A stretch of 13,526 nt of DNA from Coriobacteriia bacterium. GTDB taxonomy: Bacteria; Actinomycetota; Coriobacteriia; WRKU01; WQUG01. Shown here piece after piece: positions 1-7,095 of the stretch (its first letter is position 1; each line of letters opens with the position of its first letter). The stretch is taken from positions 1 through 13,526 of the forward strand of contig WREJ01000017.1 in NCBI GenBank assembly GCA_009779395.1, in the 5' to 3' direction. The notes beneath the pieces were generated by a model. It saw only the letters and a program-made list of their open reading frames with translations, did not search any database and was not told the origin of the DNA. The position numbers and the translations under genes are program-made.

Positions 1-2
1 CA

Positions 3-119
3 AAGAGGAAGCGTGACCAAGAAATGACGGCTGCTCTTGCAGAAGGCTCGGCCTTAGAGGCTGGGACAGCACTTGACTCCGCCGCTGACGGAGTCACAGA
101 TGAAGTGAGAAACGAGTAA
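3..119 (+). CDS. C-terminal tail of an upstream gene (partial)
   Basis: An open frame enters from the left edge and ends at TAA (117-119). It encodes 38 residues that begin with a basic cluster (KRKRDQE) and continue as a low-complexity Ala/Glu/Asp-rich tail (ALAEGSALEAGTALDSAAD, ending in VRNE). A basic start followed by a hydrophilic acidic tail suits the cytoplasmic C-terminus of a membrane protein. Because two c-type cytochrome genes begin only 32 bases downstream, a cytochrome c assembly factor of the ResB or CcsA type is an attractive guess. Nothing in the visible residues identifies it, so the family is left open. It is probably cotranscribed with the cytochromes. Confidence 0.5.
   Translation, partial: KRKRDQEMTAALAEGSALEAGTALDSAADGVTDEVRNE
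74..96. repeat. Perfect 8-bp inverted repeat at the end of the upstream gene
   Basis: TGACTCCG (74-81) and CGGAGTCA (89-96) are exact reverse complements around a 7-base loop. The repeat lies within the last codons of the upstream gene, about 55 bases before the first cytochrome start. No T-run follows, so it is not a standard intrinsic terminator. It could be an RNA-processing or operator element, or chance in a GC-rich coding tail. Confidence 0.35.
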
Positions 120-151
120 GATAGACACGTGTTTGTTTTGACGGAAATGAT

Positions 152-1102
152 ATGTTAAAGAGTTTGCCACCAGGATTACTGAAGCTGCTTGTTTGGTTGT
201 GTACCGGACTGTTGTTGCTCTTGCTGTTGCCAGGTGCCGCAGGTATTGTCTGGGCACCCGGCTGCAGCGGCTGTCACGGCACACAGACCTACAACCTGCA
301 AGAGTCCGCACACACTGATGTTGATTGTCGCAGCTGTCATGCCACTCAGGGTACCTGGGGCAGGATTGGCTTTAACCAGCGCGTGTGGTATTCGATGCTG
401 CTGCCTCTTTTCCCGGGTCAGGACATTACGCGCGTCATTCAAAATGATTCCTGCCTGCAGTGTCACGACCAGGTTTTTGACGGTGGAATTGCCCAAAATC
501 GCGGCTTGCGCGTTAATCATGAGGAGTGCGCCCAAGACGTGCGCTGCACGGTGTGCCACGGAGGAGTAGGACATCCCGGCACCAGCGAATGGGAATCGCG
601 CTATGCTATGGAAAACTGCATTGGCTGTCACGCGTCACTGACCTCCCGTCCCTCGCTTGCCTGCGAGACCTGCCACGATGGCAGGCTGGGTGATAACCGC
701 GTGACCAACTCGGTGTTTGCTGTCGTTCATGGACCTGACATGCTCTACACTCATGGTGTGGGCGACTGGCAAACCTGTGCTCCCTGTCACCCAGACGAAA
801 TGTGTGCACGCTGTCATGGCGGCATGGTTCCTCACGATGCTTTTATTATCCGCGATCATTCACGCGAGGCGCGCAGACCAGACAATCAGTGTGCTGGCTG
901 CCACAAAAATGAGTTTTTCTGTGACGACTGTCATGGTATGGAGATTCCTCATCCTGATGGCTTTTTGATTGTTCATGCTGATGAGACGGATCGGCTGGGC
1001 TGGGATATGTGCCTGCGCTGTCATGCGCGCAGTGACTGTGACATCTGTCATGTTGGTCACATACATCCCGGTGGTCCTAAGATGTGGATGGAGTCTCACT
1101 GA
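152..1102 (+). CDS. Membrane-anchored dodecaheme (12 CxxCH) c-type cytochrome
   Basis: The 316-residue product starts with one hydrophobic helix (about residues 9-33), a signal anchor or an uncleaved signal peptide, and the first heme site follows almost at once. Twelve CxxCH motifs start at residues 38, 59, 101, 132, 156, 171, 209, 218, 247, 257, 287 and 296. Such proteins bind heme covalently outside the cytoplasmic membrane and carry electrons along a heme chain. The C-terminal half repeats a diheme module of two CxxCH about ten residues apart, twice followed by a G-x3-PH segment. Extra histidines between motifs are available as distal ligands. A weak GGA ribosome site lies six bases before the ATG. 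The stop TGA overlaps the ATG of the next cytochrome, so the two are probably translated together. The redox partner is unknown. A nitrate/nitrite NapC-like or extracellular electron-transfer role is possible. Confidence 0.88.
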   Translation: MLKSLPPGLLKLLVWLCTGLLLLLLLPGAAGIVWAPGCSGCHGTQTYNLQESAHTDVDCRSCHATQGTWGRIGFNQRVWYSMLLPLFPGQDITRVIQNDSCLQCHDQVFDGGIAQNRGLRVNHEECAQDVRCTVCHGGVGHPGTSEWESRYAMENCIGCHASLTSRPSLACETCHDGRLGDNRVTNSVFAVVHGPDMLYTHGVGDWQTCAPCHPDEMCARCHGGMVPHDAFIIRDHSREARRPDNQCAGCHKNEFFCDDCHGMEIPHPDGFLIVHADETDRLGWDMCLRCHARSDCDICHVGHIHPGGPKMWMESH

Positions 1103-2325
1103 TGGACGTATTACGCAATTTATTTTCACTGTCCTGGTGGAGCGAGACGCTTTCGCAGCTGACCTTTGCTGATTTGCAGGCGCGCTGGCAGTTGATTCAG
1201 CAAGCTGTTGCCAACCCACAAAGTCAGCCCTTGATTGCCCTTTTGGCATTGGCGATTGTGCTGGTCTTTGTGCTGATTGTCATGCTGACCCTTGCTATGT
1301 GGTACTACGCGCGCACACAGCAAAAAACCGAGTATGAACTGCTTGACGAAGAAGGCAATGCGGTCAAGACAATCGACGAGAAAACAGCGCAAGAACTGTT
1401 GGCTGGTGCCACTGACATCACCATACAATCAAAGATTAACTACGCAGCGGTTTTGGGAAGTTTGTTAACAGCGGTGGCCATTTTTATCGGTTTTGGCTTT
1501 AGCACGCGCAGCGAGGTCTACTGCCTTGCCTGTCACGAATCGCCGCACGAGGTGGTTGCCGAGTGGCCCGTGGTCGATGCTCACTCTGGCCTGACTTGCG
1601 TCAATTGCCACGAGCCAGGTACTACCCTGCAAGGTGTGACCATTAATCTGGTTCCGCGCTCGATTCATAGTGTTGCGGGCATTTTCACCGACCCCGAGCA
1701 GCGTGATGCTGTCAATCGCGGTACCTATGGCAGCGTGCTACAGACGACCTGTGAGGGTTGTCACGGCGACTACATTTTGCCGCGACCGCTGACCAGAAAA
1801 GGTCCTGATCGGGTAACGGTACGTGTCTCGCATTACGAACCCCTTCAGGCGGGCATGCCCTGTGTGCAGTGTCACGTCTTTACGCGCGCGCAAGAAATGC
1901 AGCTGGTTCAGACGGGCATGCAGAACTGTATCAGTTGTCACAATGGAAGTCGCGCACGAGTAGAATGCATTGTCTGCCACATTAATCCGCCAGCAGAAAC
2001 CAGACAGCGCGACATTGGCACGGTCTGGTCACGAGCACTTATCCATGACCGTCCCGACGCCCGCTGCTACGACTGCCATGACCCCCGTTCTTGTGATGAC
2101 TGTCACGGCACGCGCGTACCCCACTCGGCAGATTACATGGACACCGACAATCCAGCAACTATGATGATTCACGCCTATGACTTCTGGCGCATTGGCGATA
2201 TGTGCTACAACTGTCATTTCCCCGGAAATGCCTCGGGAGCAGAGCTTTGTTCCTCATGCCATGGTATTGACTACTTGGCACCGCAAGAACGCGAAGAACT
2301 TCGTCAAAGCAGGGGTACTCCCTAG
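1102..2325 (+). CDS. Two-helix membrane-anchored decaheme (10 CxxCH) c-type cytochrome
   Basis: The chosen start is the ATG that overlaps the previous stop (TGATG), with GGAG eight bases upstream, giving 407 residues. An in-frame GTG at 1084 would add six residues but has no better ribosome site. The order is: a hydrophilic N-terminal segment, a first membrane helix (about 44-69), a charged loop (70-113), a second helix (about 114-133), then the heme domain. CxxCH motifs start at 141, 166, 217, 254, 276, 289, 322, 331, 368 and 383. With the heme domain outside, the loop would be cytoplasmic and the N-terminus outside. The first heme sits just after helix 2, as in NapC/NirT-type quinol oxidases, so it may take electrons from the quinol pool and pass them to the 12-heme partner; this is inference. 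The diheme segment at 322-341 resembles modules in the upstream cytochrome, suggesting common ancestry. The stop overlaps the stop of the convergent hydrolase gene. Confidence 0.88.
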   Translation: MDVLRNLFSLSWWSETLSQLTFADLQARWQLIQQAVANPQSQPLIALLALAIVLVFVLIVMLTLAMWYYARTQQKTEYELLDEEGNAVKTIDEKTAQELLAGATDITIQSKINYAAVLGSLLTAVAIFIGFGFSTRSEVYCLACHESPHEVVAEWPVVDAHSGLTCVNCHEPGTTLQGVTINLVPRSIHSVAGIFTDPEQRDAVNRGTYGSVLQTTCEGCHGDYILPRPLTRKGPDRVTVRVSHYEPLQAGMPCVQCHVFTRAQEMQLVQTGMQNCISCHNGSRARVECIVCHINPPAETRQRDIGTVWSRALIHDRPDARCYDCHDPRSCDDCHGTRVPHSADYMDTDNPATMMIHAYDFWRIGDMCYNCHFPGNASGAELCSSCHGIDYLAPQEREELRQSRGTP

Positions 2326-2873
2326 CCAGACTGCCAGCTGGCAGCGACATCAGCGCAGGTGGTGATATCTGCAGCATACATGGTCTGCATGTACTCAAGT
2401 GCACTTTCCTGTGTTGCGCCGTCAAGTGCTTCGACACCGTCACGCGGAACAACGACCGAAAATCCCCACATATAGGCATCGGCTGCCGTGTGCTGTATGC
2501 AGATATTGCTTAACATGCCACAAATGACAAGGGTGTCAACACCAAGGTCACGCAGCAGAGAGTGCAAATCGGTCTGGAAAAAGCTGCTGTAACGACGCTT
2601 TGGCAGCAGGAAATCACCGGCAATCGGTGTCAGTTCTGGTATAAACTCCGCCCCCTGACTGCCCGCTATGGCATGCTCACCCCACAACTTTAGTTCAGGG
2701 TCGATGCCCGGCAGATGTGCGTCATTGCTAAAGATAAGCGGCACCCCAGCGGCGCGTGCCTGTGCCACCATGTCTTGCAAGGGCGCGATAATGTTGGCTG
2801 CGCGTGGATTTGCCAGACTGCCCGACACAAAGTCGTTCAGCATGTCGATGACGATGACTGCCTGCTTTTTCAT
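2322..2873 (-). CDS. Nicotinamidase-like cysteine hydrolase (isochorismatase superfamily)
   Basis: The 183-residue product has the full cysteine-hydrolase triad: Asp10 (VIVIDMLNDF), Lys92 (LLPKRRYSSFF) and Cys125 (CGMLSNICIQHTA). Asp51 and His53 (SNDAHLPG) and His67 in a WGEH...GAEF segment match the metal-binding positions of nicotinamidases, so amide hydrolysis of nicotinamide or a related amide is likely. In nicotinamidases the product nicotinic acid feeds NAD salvage. The substrate cannot be fixed from sequence, so no symbol is given. The start at 2873 follows an AAAGGGTG ribosome site and begins right at the conserved first strand. A longer frame to 3029 would run through the promoter and metG leader and is rejected. 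The gene is cytoplasmic and stands alone on the minus strand. It overlaps the cytochrome gene tail to tail by four bases and diverges from metG. Confidence 0.88.
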   Translation of the reverse strand: MKKQAVIVIDMLNDFVSGSLANPRAANIIAPLQDMVAQARAAGVPLIFSNDAHLPGIDPELKLWGEHAIAGSQGAEFIPELTPIAGDFLLPKRRYSSFFQTDLHSLLRDLGVDTLVICGMLSNICIQHTAADAYMWGFSVVVPRDGVEALDGATQESALEYMQTMYAADITTCADVAASWQSG

Positions 2874-2927
2874 GAACACCCTTTCCCGAAAGAACTCTGC
2901 ATTAAAGACGTCCTGCATGTGAATCGG

Positions 2928-2938
2928 TATTATACAAT
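2928..2938. promoter_or_regulatory. AT-rich island with back-to-back -10 elements for the hydrolase gene and metG
   Basis: The 119-base divergent gap has one AT-rich island. On the minus strand it reads as a perfect TATAAT (2934 to 2929), about 55 bases before the hydrolase start. On the plus strand it offers TATTAT (2928-2933) or TACAAT (2933-2938), about 55 bases before metG. No convincing -35 box stands at 16-18 bp on either side, so the call rests on the -10 boxes and position. Overlapping elements would let RNA polymerase serve only one direction at a time. Confidence 0.4.
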
Positions 2939-2992
2939 AGTAGGCGCCGTGCTGGCTGGCAAAACCGCAACCTACTGGGAGAGAGTACCACC

Positions 2993-4612
2993 ATGACCCG
3001 CGACCGAAGGTCTTACTATCTAACAACACCGATTTATTACGTCAACGATGTTCCGCATTTGGGGACAGCCTACACAACGCTTGCCGCAGATGTGATGGCG
3101 CGCTACAGGCGCATGTGTGGGCACGACGTTTTGTTTCTGACGGGTCTGGACGAGCACGGCCAGAAAATCGAGCAAGCAGCAACAGCTGCAGGTTACAGCC
3201 CGCAGCAGTGGGTCGACAAGCTAGCACCTGCCTTTCAAGAGACTTGGCAGATGCTGCACATTAGCAACGACCGCTTTATTCGCACGACCAGTGTGCAGCA
3301 TAAGCATTCGGTGCAAGAACTGGCGCGTCGCTTGCTTGACAGCGGCGACATCTATCGCGGCAGCTACGAGGGTTGGTACTGTGTTCCCGATGAAGCCTAC
3401 TGGAACCAAAAAGACCTAGCAGACCAGGACAAGGCGCTTAGCTCTGACAGTCAGCCGCTCTGTCCCGATTGCGGTCGCCCTCTGAAATATGTTGTCGAAG
3501 AAAACTGGTTTTTCCGCCTGTCGCATTACGCTGACTTTTTGCTGCAGTACTACGAGGACAATCCGCAGGCAGTCCAGCCAGAAACACGCCGCAACGAGGT
3601 GCTGTCGTTTATTCGCAGTGGCCTGCATGACCTGTCGATTTCGCGCGCAAACGTTGCCTGGGGCATTCCGCTGCCTTGGACAGAAGAGGGAGACGCCCCG
3701 CAGACCATGTACGTGTGGTTTGACGCGCTTATTAACTATATAACCGCCGTTGGTTTTGGCACAGATGACGATTCATGCGCAGAAGAGTTCGCCTATCGCT
3801 GGCCTGCACAGGTCCACTTTGTTGGCAAGGACATCATTCGTTTTCACTGCATTATTTGGCCCGCTATGCTGCACGCAGCGGGTCTGCCCCTGCCGCGTCA
3901 GGTTTTTGCCCACGGTCACCTGCTGGTCAAGGGCGAGAAGATGAGCAAGTCCAAAGGAAACGCAAAAACACCGGCCGAGCTAGTCGAACGTTTTGGCGTG
4001 GACGGTTATCGCTACTACTTTATGCGTGACGTAGCTTTTGGGCAGGACGGATCCATCAGTGACGAGGCCATGGTGCAGCGCTTTAATGGGGATTTGGCAA
4101 ATGACTGGGGTAACTTGGTGAGCAGGCTGTTTTCGATGGTCGGCAAGTACTGCGCGGGCAAGGTGCCTGCCTATGGTGGCGACCCAACAACAGAGGGTGC
4201 CGAAGGTGCCGTGCTGCGACAGGTCGCAGATGATTTGTACGACCGTGTTGCCGATGCCTACAGTCGCTTTGACTATAGTGGCGCGCTGAACGCCATCTGG
4301 GATCTAGTGCGCGCGGCAAACCGCTACCTCGAGGACAGTGCTCCCTGGACATTGGCAAAAAATGCAGAGGATGACCAAACACAGGCAGATGCCTTGGCGC
4401 AGGTGCTGTACTCTGCGCTTGAAGCAGTGCGCATTATTGCTCTGTACACAGCTCCTGTTATGCCCAGCACCTCTGACGAAGTCTGTGCGCGCCTGGGACT
4501 TGCCCCAGCAACAACAGAAATCGATTTGCAGCGTAAAACACAGTGGGGACAGTTGCCTGCAGGTAATGAGGTGCGCAAGGGTGAGCCACTGTTCCTACGC
4601 ATGGAAGCCTAG
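2993..4612 (+). CDS. metG: Methionyl-tRNA synthetase
   Basis: A class I aminoacyl-tRNA synthetase that charges tRNA(Met), including initiator tRNA, with methionine in the cytoplasm. The HIGH motif appears as HLGT (residues 22-25) after TTPIYYVNDVP, and the KMSKS loop is at 316-320 (GEKMSKSKGN). The connective insert holds Cys130, Cys157 and Cys160 (WYCVPDE ... CPDCG). The position expected for a fourth zinc ligand is Asp133, so the knuckle is altered compared with four-ligand enzymes. The 539-residue length and the end soon after the anticodon-binding helical domain mean that the C-terminal EMAP/Trbp111-like dimerisation domain is absent, as in many short bacterial forms. GGGAGAG lies upstream of the ATG at slightly long spacing. 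It is first in an operon with tatD, a flavin reductase and rsmA; metG-tatD-rsmA order is common in Gram-positive bacteria. Confidence 0.97.
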   Translation: MTRDRRSYYLTTPIYYVNDVPHLGTAYTTLAADVMARYRRMCGHDVLFLTGLDEHGQKIEQAATAAGYSPQQWVDKLAPAFQETWQMLHISNDRFIRTTSVQHKHSVQELARRLLDSGDIYRGSYEGWYCVPDEAYWNQKDLADQDKALSSDSQPLCPDCGRPLKYVVEENWFFRLSHYADFLLQYYEDNPQAVQPETRRNEVLSFIRSGLHDLSISRANVAWGIPLPWTEEGDAPQTMYVWFDALINYITAVGFGTDDDSCAEEFAYRWPAQVHFVGKDIIRFHCIIWPAMLHAAGLPLPRQVFAHGHLLVKGEKMSKSKGNAKTPAELVERFGVDGYRYYFMRDVAFGQDGSISDEAMVQRFNGDLANDWGNLVSRLFSMVGKYCAGKVPAYGGDPTTEGAEGAVLRQVADDLYDRVADAYSRFDYSGALNAIWDLVRAANRYLEDSAPWTLAKNAEDDQTQADALAQVLYSALEAVRIIALYTAPVMPSTSDEVCARLGLAPATTEIDLQRKTQWGQLPAGNEVRKGEPLFLRMEA

Positions 4613-4622
4613 AGCGCAGCAC

Positions 4623-5576
4623 ATGTTTGACTTTACTGCGTATCAGGGCAAAAAACGCAGTCCCGTAACTATGTGTCCGCCTGATTTGGGTGGCGCGCCG
4701 CTGGTCGAGACACATGCACACCTTGATATGCTGGACGACCCAGCGCGTGCTTTGGCGCGGGCAGCGTATGTGGGACTTTCGACGGTGCTGACAATCGCTG
4801 ATGTCAGCGCGCGCGCTGAAACAACTTTCGAGATGCTGGCGGTCTGGCGCGAAGCGGCGCAGAATCTGCTTGCTGCAGCAAAGGGGGAGGAGGAAGGGCA
4901 GTCAGCAGCACGTGCCACCATAATCCCCGACACCCGCATTATTGTGGGTATTCACCCGCACAACGCACGCCACTTTGATACCTCGGCGCAGCAGCGACTG
5001 CGCGTTTTTGCCGCAGACCCGCGTACCGTTGCCCTCGGCGAGACAGGGCTGGATTATTACTATGACCATTCGCCGCGTGATGTGCAGCGCGCGGTCTTTC
5101 GCCGTATCTTGCAGTTGGCACAGGAACTAAAGCTGCCCGTCATTGTGCATCTGCGTGATGCCCACGACGACGGTCTGGACATTTTGCGTGATGTTGGCAT
5201 TCCCTCTGCCGGTGCCGTTTTGCACTGCTACAATCGCGAACCAAAGGTAGCAGCACCTTTTCTTGAGCTGGGTTGCGTGCTGGGCTTTGGTGGTCCAGTC
5301 ACCTTTAAAAATGCCCACGAGGTCAAAGCAGCAGCGATTGCAGCACCCGCAGACCGCATTGTAGTCGAGACGGACTGTCCCTTTATGGCACCGACTCCCT
5401 TTCGTGGGCAAAGCTGCGAACCTGCCCACACCCTCTGGGTTGCGCAAGCACTTGCCGAATTGCGCGGTCTGCCCCTGCCTGAACTGGCACAGCAGACCAG
5501 CGACACGGCAGCACGTATCTTCAAGCTTGACTCTGCGAAGTTTGACCCAGTGACCAGAAAGGCAGGCGCGGCATGA
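4623..5576 (+). CDS. tatD: TatD-family metal-dependent hydrolase (DNase-like)
   Basis: The product is a TIM-barrel amidohydrolase of the TatD family. Known members act as metal-dependent 3'-5' exonucleases or D-aminoacyl-tRNA-editing-like hydrolases. All metal-site residues are visible: His31 and His33 (THAHLDML), Glu140 (LGETGLDYYY), His176 (VIVHLRDA), His201 (LHCYNRE) and Asp251 (VETDCPFMAP). The start at 4623 gives 317 residues with a basic N-terminal extension of about 26 residues before the first strand. It lacks a clear Shine-Dalgarno site but lies 10 bases after metG, so coupling is likely. An ATG at 4671 would give a shorter 301-residue form that still holds every catalytic residue. 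A Lys/Glu/Gln-rich insert (about residues 87-97, KGEEEGQSAAR) lies before the GIHPHNA segment. The stop overlaps the next start by four bases (ATGA). Confidence 0.92.
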   Translation: MFDFTAYQGKKRSPVTMCPPDLGGAPLVETHAHLDMLDDPARALARAAYVGLSTVLTIADVSARAETTFEMLAVWREAAQNLLAAAKGEEEGQSAARATIIPDTRIIVGIHPHNARHFDTSAQQRLRVFAADPRTVALGETGLDYYYDHSPRDVQRAVFRRILQLAQELKLPVIVHLRDAHDDGLDILRDVGIPSAGAVLHCYNREPKVAAPFLELGCVLGFGGPVTFKNAHEVKAAAIAAPADRIVVETDCPFMAPTPFRGQSCEPAHTLWVAQALAELRGLPLPELAQQTSDTAARIFKLDSAKFDPVTRKAGAA

Positions 5577-6196
5577 AAAATCTTGTCATCATCAACGGGT
5601 CGCCGCGCAAAGGCGGCAATTCCGACCTGCTTGCCTATCACCTTAAAACGGGGCTGATGGACGTACTCGACAGCCAAGGCAGTCAGCTGCAGGTTCAGAC
5701 CTTTTCGCCGGTGACGCACACTATTCATTCCTGTAAGGGTTGCCAAAGATGCGCTACAACGGGGGAGTGCGTCCAGAAATCCGATGACCTGTACGCTCTG
5801 GTCGATGCGCTTGCAGCAGCAGATGCCCTGCTGTGGGTCAGTCCGCTCTATTTTGGCGCGGTGTCAGCGCAGCAAAAGGCGGTCATCGACCGGATGCAGC
5901 TACTGTGGGCGCGTAATGTTCGCGCGGGGCACAGCAATGGTCTGCCGCAGCAGCGTACACGTCCGGCGCTCGCTTACTTTGTTGCAGCACACGATGACCC
6001 CTTCGCTACCGCCGAGCGCCGTGCTGCAGCCTTGCTTTCGCTCACATTTGCCTCGAACACGGCAGGATTTCAGCTTGCTGGTCATTATGCGCTTACGGGA
6101 CTCGAAAAAGCAGGCGATATTTTTGAACCAGCCTTTGCCGAGCAATTAGCACAAGCCCTTAGTTTTGCGGCAGAAAAATTCACAAAGAAACGCTAG
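5573..6196 (+). CDS. NAD(P)H-dependent FMN reductase / flavodoxin-fold oxidoreductase
   Basis: The 207-residue product has a flavodoxin-like fold. The FMN phosphate loop is INGSPRKGGNSDLL (residues 7-20), and the strand and loop WVSPLYFGAVSAQQKAVIDR (88-107) normally contacts the isoalloxazine ring. Four cysteines in CKGCQRCATTGEC (54, 57, 60, 66) match the pattern of iron-sulfur flavoproteins and of multimeric flavodoxin WrbA-like reductases, so a [4Fe-4S] cluster is possible. No ferredoxin domain is present. It presumably moves electrons between reduced pyridine nucleotide or ferredoxin and an unknown acceptor in the cytoplasm. It overlaps tatD by four bases (ATGA) and ends five bases before rsmA, so it belongs to the same transcript. 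It is not an obligatory partner of either neighbour and looks like a lineage-specific operon member. Confidence 0.87.
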   Translation: MKNLVIINGSPRKGGNSDLLAYHLKTGLMDVLDSQGSQLQVQTFSPVTHTIHSCKGCQRCATTGECVQKSDDLYALVDALAAADALLWVSPLYFGAVSAQQKAVIDRMQLLWARNVRAGHSNGLPQQRTRPALAYFVAAHDDPFATAERRAAALLSLTFASNTAGFQLAGHYALTGLEKAGDIFEPAFAEQLAQALSFAAEKFTKKR

Positions 6197-6201
6197 ATGC
6201 G

Positions 6202-7065
6202 ATGCATTCACCCCTTGCGACACCAAAGGCAACCATTGCGGTTCTGCAGAAATTTGACCTCTACACTAAAAAGCGCCTGGGGCAGCATTTTTTGATCGAC
6301 GACACGGTGATTGGGCGCATTTTGGCAGCGGCTGCGCTGCAGCCAGATGACCAAGTGTTAGAGATTGGACCAGGAATCGGCGTGTTAACGCTAGCATTAC
6401 TTGCTGCTGCAGGTCAGGTGCTTGCCCTTGAAAAGGACGCGGCATTGCTGGACGCACTCGCTTATACAACAGCTAGCCACTGCACAAAGGGCAATCCCCA
6501 ATTGACGGTGCTTAATGTCGATGCCCTTGACTTACCGCGCCTGAAACTGCCCTCACGTCCAACAAAATTGGTGGCGAATTTGCCCTATCAGGTGGCGGCA
6601 ACCAACGTGCTTGACTGCTTTGAGTACCTGCCAACAATCACCCAGGCAACGGTCATGGTGCAGCGCGAGGTCGCCCAGCGCATGGCAGCGACACCCGGCA
6701 GCAAAATCTACGGTGCCTATAGCGCAAAGCTGGGTTTGCTCGCACGACCAGCAGCCAGTTTTGCCGTTGCACGAAACAGCTTTCTGCCCCCGCCCCGCGT
6801 GGATTCAAGCGTCATAACGCTCATACGCCACGACGACGTCGATTCTATTGTAAAAGACCACGAGCGCTACAAAGCAGTAGCAACCCTTATCGACACCTGC
6901 TTTGCTAGCAGACGCAAAACGATCTTTAACAATCTGCGAGCAGCAAAAAACGGAGAAGACGCGCGACTGACCAAGGCACTGAAAGATGCAGGTATTTCAC
7001 CCACTGCGCGCGCAGAAACTCTCGGTTCAGCTGACTTTGTTTCATTGCTGGACGCACTCCGCTAA
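6202..7065 (+). CDS. rsmA: 16S rRNA (adenine1518-N6/adenine1519-N6)-dimethyltransferase
   Basis: RsmA (KsgA) dimethylates two adjacent adenines in helix 45 of 16S rRNA late in small-subunit assembly, using S-adenosylmethionine. Visible motifs are the N-terminal KKRLGQHFLID (24-33), motif I EIGPGIG (54-60), the acidic ribose contact Glu77 (LEKD), Asp108 (NVDALD), the catalytic NLPY (126-129) and FLPPPRVDSSV (194-204). A C-terminal helical domain follows. Its 287 residues are a normal length. The last ten codons (SADFVSLLDALR region) are an exact copy of sequence found again at 8014-8043, and the present stop directly follows the repeat. The downstream copy reads five codons further (LKESF) before its own stop. 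The present C-terminus may therefore come from an inserted segment, with five residues lost, which should not affect catalysis. Confidence 0.96.
   Translation: MHSPLATPKATIAVLQKFDLYTKKRLGQHFLIDDTVIGRILAAAALQPDDQVLEIGPGIGVLTLALLAAAGQVLALEKDAALLDALAYTTASHCTKGNPQLTVLNVDALDLPRLKLPSRPTKLVANLPYQVAATNVLDCFEYLPTITQATVMVQREVAQRMAATPGSKIYGAYSAKLGLLARPAASFAVARNSFLPPPRVDSSVITLIRHDDVDSIVKDHERYKAVATLIDTCFASRRKTIFNNLRAAKNGEDARLTKALKDAGISPTARAETLGSADFVSLLDALR
7033..7062 (+). repeat. Left copy of an exact 30-bp direct repeat (candidate attL in rsmA)
   Basis: The 30 bases starting GACTTTGTTTCATTGC and ending CACTCCGC are the last ten sense codons of rsmA and recur without mismatch at 8014-8043 in the same orientation. 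Homology stops sharply at both ends: TAAAAT follows here, CTGAAA follows the second copy. The position at the 3' end of a conserved gene is typical of site-specific integration targets. Confidence 0.8.
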
Positions 7066-7095
7066 AATAAGGTACTTGTCCTGCAGGAGGAAAAT

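Noticed and set aside
176..631. Minus-strand 151-codon frame opposite the dodecaheme gene
   Set aside because: The plus strand has twelve CxxCH motifs and is clearly the coding strand; the antisense product is a composition shadow.
2874..3029. Longer N-terminus for the nicotinamidase-like protein
   Set aside because: It would cross the divergent promoter island and the metG start; the conserved fold begins at the methionine at 2873, which has a good ribosome site.
7033..7062. 30-bp repeat as a XerCD dif-like site
   Set aside because: The length is close, but the sequence has no inverted arms around a short centre and does not resemble dif; it is plain coding sequence of rsmA.
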